From Budorcas taxicolor (lineage: Eukaryota > Chordata > Mammalia > Artiodactyla > Bovidae): a DNA stretch of 64,000 nt. This document shows, one piece after another, positions 60,224 through 64,000 of the stretch (its first letter is position 1; every line of letters begins with the position of its first letter). The notes under the pieces were generated by a model that made no database searches, had not been told where the DNA came from, and saw only the letters and a program-made list of their open reading frames with translations. A program made the position numbers and the translations under genes. The stretch is from assembly GCF_023091745.1 (NCBI RefSeq), contig NC_068925.1:71365085-71429084 (forward strand), given 5' to 3'.

Positions 60224-60500
60224 AGATGGGGTGATAAAAACATTTCCAGATAAGGACTAGAGACTCTTATTACTAGCAAATCTGCCTTACACACACAAAA
60301 GAAAACTACAGTCCTCCAAGCTGAAAGAAAAGAATAACATATGGTAATTCCAATCCACCTAGACAAATAAAGAACACCAAAAAAAAACAGAGAAACAAGG
60401 CAAACAGAAAGACTACATATATATGTGGTCTTATTTTTTCCTCCGTTAACTTTTTAAAAAGACACTGTAACACTGTCTTGTTGTGTTTATATATGAGGTA

Positions 60501-60993
60501 TCAGTTCAGTTCAGTCACTCAGTCCAACTCTTTGCGACCCCAAGGGCTGCAGTACGCCAGGCTTCCCTGTCTATCACCAACTCCAAAAGCTTGCTCAAAC
60601 TCATGTCCATTGAGTTGGTGATGCCATCCAACCATCTCATCCACTGCAGTCCCCTTCTCCTCCCGCCTTCAATCTTTCCCAGCATTGGAGTCTTTTCCAA
60701 TGAGTCAGTTCTTTGCATCAGGTGGCCAAAGTATTGGCTTCAGCATCAGTCCTTCCAATGAATATTCAGGACTGATTTCCTTTAGGCAGGACTGGTTGGA
60801 GCTCCCTGCAGTCCAAAGGACTCTCAAGAGTCTTCTCCAACACCACAGTTCAAAAGCATCAATTCTTCAGTGCTCAGCTTTCTTTATAGTCCAACTCTCA
60901 CATCCATACATGACTACTGGAAAAACCATAGCTTTGACTAGATGGACCTTTGTCGGCAAAGTAATGTCTCCACTTTTTAATATGCTATCTATG
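60501..60993 (-). mobile_element. BovB LINE 3' end, 5'-truncated
   Basis: Reverse-complement BovB end with small internal gaps (for example within the stretch at 60735). Minus frame 60515-60718 is part of the RTE C-terminus. Confidence 0.92.
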
Positions 60994-61156
60994 ATGATGA
61001 TAATAAAAAAGGAGAAGTAGATAGAGCAAGTTTGCACCAGAAAGCTCTACTTGACTAGAATTTAGTATTCTTCTCAAGTAAATTGTCATAAATTAAAATG
61101 CATACATTAATACCTAGAGCAAACAGTAAGAATATAACTTTTAAAAGCACATACAC

Positions 61157-61332
61157 GAGGGACTTCACTGGTGGCCAATGGTTAAGAACCTGCCCTGCAA
61201 CGCAGGGGACCTGGGTTCAAAACCTGGTGGGGGAGCTAAGACCCCACAGGAGGCAGAGCAACTAAGCCCATGCCCATAACTAGTGAGCCTGGATGCCACA
61301 ACTAAGCCTTGGGGCAACCAAACAAATAAGTT
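61157..61332 (+). mobile_element. CHR-type SINE, shortened
   Basis: gggacttcactggtggccaa, ggggacctgggttcaaaacc and ggggagctaagaccccacag, with a shortened body and an aaataa tail. Confidence 0.88.
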
Positions 61333-61344
61333 CTTTTTAAATAA

Positions 61345-63524
61345 AAGCACACACAGGAAAAAAAAAAAAAAAGTATTTAAGTGGTACAATAAACAATACC
61401 TATTTAATACAAAAGGTGGCATAAAGTAGAAATAAAAAACAAAAAATATGTATGACATATAACAAATAGCAAGTGACAGACAAAAATTCAGTCTTATCAT
61501 TAATTGAATACAAAAGGACTAAATACCACATCAACAACAGCAGTTCTCAGACTAGATTAAAAAAATAGGATTAAACTATATATCGTGCATGTAAGAGTAC
61601 TCTTTAGATTCAATTATACAAACAGATTGAAAGCAAAATTTAAAAGCAAAGTACATGCAGACTGTAAGAAACCTAGACTGCCTATATTAAAATCACACAA
61701 AACAGACTTTAAGACAATAAACATTACTAGAAAGAGGGACATTTCATAAGATTAAGTAAATCATTTCATCAGGAGGATAGAACAATTCTAAACATACATG
61801 CAAATGCCAAAAAAGGCCCAAATTAAAGTAAAACTCAACATAAAAGAAAAATAGAAAATTCAACAATAATAAGAGACTTCAATACCTCAATCTCAATAAT
61901 TGCTAGAACAACTAGACAGAAAATCAGCAAGGATAATGAAGACAATACTATCAACTAACTTGAATTAATATTTACTCCACCTGTATTAATAAATATAATA
62001 TTCTGACAACAGAATATGTCAACATGTAACATTCTCCAGGGTAGAGCACATGCTAGGGAATAAATCATGTCTCAATAAATTTAAAAGGACCGAAATCATA
62101 CAACGCATATTTTCTGATCACAACCGCAAGAAAACAAAATTAGACATCAGTAACAGACGAAACTTTAAGAAACCCACAAACATTTGGAAATTAAAGAACA
62201 TACCTCCAAATAACCAATGGATCAACAGAAAAAATCACAAAAGGAATCAGAAAATACTTTAAACTGAATAAAAGTGAAAATAAAGCAAAAACTTATGAGA
62301 TGAGGCTCAAACAGTGCTAAGAGGGAAATTTATAGCTGTAAATGCCTATGTCAGACAAGAAAAACCATCTCAAATCAATAACTAAAGCTTCCAATTTAAG
62401 CAATTAAAGAATCAGACAAAGATCAAACTAAATCCAAAGCATGCCAAAGGAAGGAAATATAGTTTAGAACAGAGATCAGTGAAACGAAACAGAAAAATAC
62501 AAGGGAAAAAAAAATCAATGAAACCAAGTCCATCCTTTGAAACGATCAACAAAAATACTGTTAGCTAGATGGGTCAAGAAAAAATAGACACGAATCACCA
62601 AAATTATGAATGAAAAGAGAGGACATCACTACCATTCCTACAGGAGTTAGAAACATTGTAAGTGACCAGTATGAAGAAATTACAGGATTCAGATGAAAAC
62701 TCCTAGTAAAACACAAGTTACCAAGCTGTATCAAGTATCAAGCAAAAAGAGAAAATTAGACTAGACCTATACAAGAAAATAAACTGAACTAGAATTTAAA
62801 ATCTTCCCATATCAATTCCACTCCTAAGTATATACCTAAGAGAAACAAAAAATGTCCACACAAAAACTTATATGCCAATATTCGTAACAGCATCATTCAT
62901 AGTAGTCAAAGGAGACAACAACCCACATGTGCATCAACTTGATGAAGAGATAAACAAAATGTGGTATACCTATGGATCCACACAAAGGAAAATTATAATT
63001 AGTATTTAAAGATAAAGAATTAATGGATACTGGCTTTAACATGGATAAACCTTTAAAGCACAATGCTAAATGAAAGAACAATTCCATTCATAATAGCATC
63101 AAAAGAATAAAATATTTTGTATTAAATTTGGCAAAAGAAGTACCTTATACAGGAAAATCATAAACAGTGCTGAGATAAATTAAAGAATACCTAAATAAAT
63201 GGTGAGTTATTTCATGTTCACAGATTATAATAGTAAGATAACAATTCTCCCCAAATTGAACTGTATACTTAATACAATTCCAATCAAAATTTCATCAGAA
63301 TTTTGTGCTCACATGGACAAACTTTTGTGCATCACATGGATGTTAAAACATTTTATGAAAATTCAAAAGAATCAAAACTGCTGTAATAACTCAGAAAAAA
63401 TACAAATAAAGTGGGATAACTTATACTTCTTCATTTCAAAACTTATTATAAAGCTACAGTAATCAAGACAGTACGGTATTAGTAAAAGAACAGGCACACA
63501 GATCAACAGAAGTTTATGTTTTTA
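61345..63524 (+). mobile_element. Old L1 (L1M-type) ORF2 remnants, mosaic
   Basis: Weak but ordered old-L1 ORF2 strings: tacttcttcatttcaaaact near 63425, attccattcataatagcatc at 63080 and, out of order, a 3'-region block at 62820-63010 (tcaattccactcctaagtat). Several pieces are rearranged and no frame is open. Confidence 0.55.
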
Positions 63525-63600
63525 AGAAACTGCCAAACTGTTTTCCAAAGTGATTTTTACCGTTTTACATTCCCCAGTAATGAAATTTTGCCATCTGCAA
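63525..63600 (-). mobile_element. Short inverted L1 fragment
   Basis: ctgccaaactgttttccaaa plus attccccagtaatgaaattt is the reverse complement of an L1 ORF2 3' stretch, lying between plus-strand L1 pieces. Confidence 0.5.
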
Positions 63601-64000
63601 CAACAATGCATAGGCTCAGAGGGTGTCATGTTTGGTGAAAAACGTCAGTCAGAGAAAGACAAATACTGTTTGATATCACTTATATGTGGAATCTAAAAAA
63701 GAAACTAATGAATAAAACAAAAAAAGGAAACAGACTCGCAGAGAAACTAGTGGTTACAATTGGGAAGAGGGAAAAGGTGAAGAGCAAAATAGGAGTAGGG
63801 GATTAAGAGGTACCCCTTAAGAGGTACTGCACAGCACAGGGAATATAGCCAATATTGTACAGTATCTATTAACAGGGTACAGCCTTTAAAACTGTGAATC
63901 ACTATACTGTACACCTGAAACTTACATAATCTTGTAAATCAACTATAATTTTAAAATATGTACATATGTGAAAAAAAAAACTTTGTTGTATGAGACAGAT
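63601..64000 (+). mobile_element. L1 3' end, runs to the window edge
   Basis: agagaaagacaaatactgtt, tcacttatatgtggaatcta and gtacacctgaaacttacata form an L1 3' UTR that ends near 63970. Confidence 0.75.

Larger units (their letters stand above)
58496..60500 (+). mobile_element. Old L1 (L1M-type) ORF1 region, interrupted
   Basis: agaaaacttcccaaatttga near 58771, then aaagagctcaacacctagtc and a degraded peptide-coding ORF1 stretch, parallel to the copy near 22740-23400. It is interrupted by a CHR SINE (59024) and the CISD1 pseudogene (59546), and resumes near 60224. Confidence 0.7.
1..64000 (-). other. RPS6KC1: RPS6KC1 gene, internal part (three exons and surrounding introns)
   Basis: Three exons on the minus strand translate into one continuous stretch of RPS6KC1, and every splice junction keeps the reading frame (94, 363 and 116 nt; 191 codons in total). 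No residues appear to be missing between the exons, so no further constitutive exon is expected between 2785 and 54477. RPS6KC1 is a PX-MIT-kinase-like protein that family knowledge places on endosomes, where it binds phosphoinositide and sphingosine kinase 1. The PX domain exons lie upstream (beyond 64000 on this strand) and the kinase-like exons downstream (before position 1). The two complete introns are 40001-54383 and 2901-39637. Confidence 0.93.

Noticed and set aside
1..64000. CRISPR arrays, operons, phage or plasmid features
   Set aside because: The sequence is vertebrate intron. No regularly spaced direct repeats or bacterial-style gene clusters are present.

Overview
This window is nuclear DNA from a ruminant, most likely a bovid. 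The evidence is the very high load of BovB (RTE-class) LINEs, Bov-tA/Bov-A2 SINEs, CHR-type tRNA-Glu SINEs and ruminant L1 elements. The only functional protein-coding gene I can support is on the minus strand. Three phase-compatible exons, at 54384-54477, 39638-40000 and 2785-2900 in transcription order, encode the internal part of RPS6KC1, the PX-MIT-pseudokinase protein also called RPK118. Together they give 191 codons, from an acidic, serine-rich linker through the three-helix MIT domain. The window therefore lies inside RPS6KC1: two complete introns of about 14.4 kb and 36.7 kb, part of a downstream intron (1-2784) and part of an upstream intron (54478-64000).

Layout by coordinate. 1-2784: downstream intron with a BovB 3' end and a Bov-A2 dimer carrying a 17-copy AGC microsatellite. 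2785-2900: exon. 2901-39637: large intron holding MIR fragments, several BovB copies, an old endogenous retrovirus of about 7.5 kb (8906-16462, opposite strand to the gene), an old L1M mosaic (about 21660-26040), a MaLR/MLT1 LTR, a BovB that split a MIR, and an L1 cluster (30518-37135) containing a BovB inserted with a clear target-site duplication. 39638-40000: exon. 40001-54383: intron with a mariner MITE, a hAT-type element, a young L1 3' end with a perfect 15-bp duplication, a tail-to-tail pair of BovB elements (one with a 5' inversion) and a long repeat-poor stretch (47966-54383). 54384-54477: exon. 54478-64000: intron with SINEs, another old L1M mosaic and a processed pseudogene of CISD1 (mitoNEET).

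Nothing here looks like a new enzyme system, operon, CRISPR array or RNA gene. The points of interest concern genome dynamics: nested retroelements, a twin-priming inversion, a local L1 segment duplication, a 26-nt exact templated insertion inside a SINE, a long inverted repeat, and a 371-codon chimeric BovB/antisense-L1 reading frame on the host gene's sense strand. Repeat family names were given by recognition, without a library search, so subfamily names are approximate.
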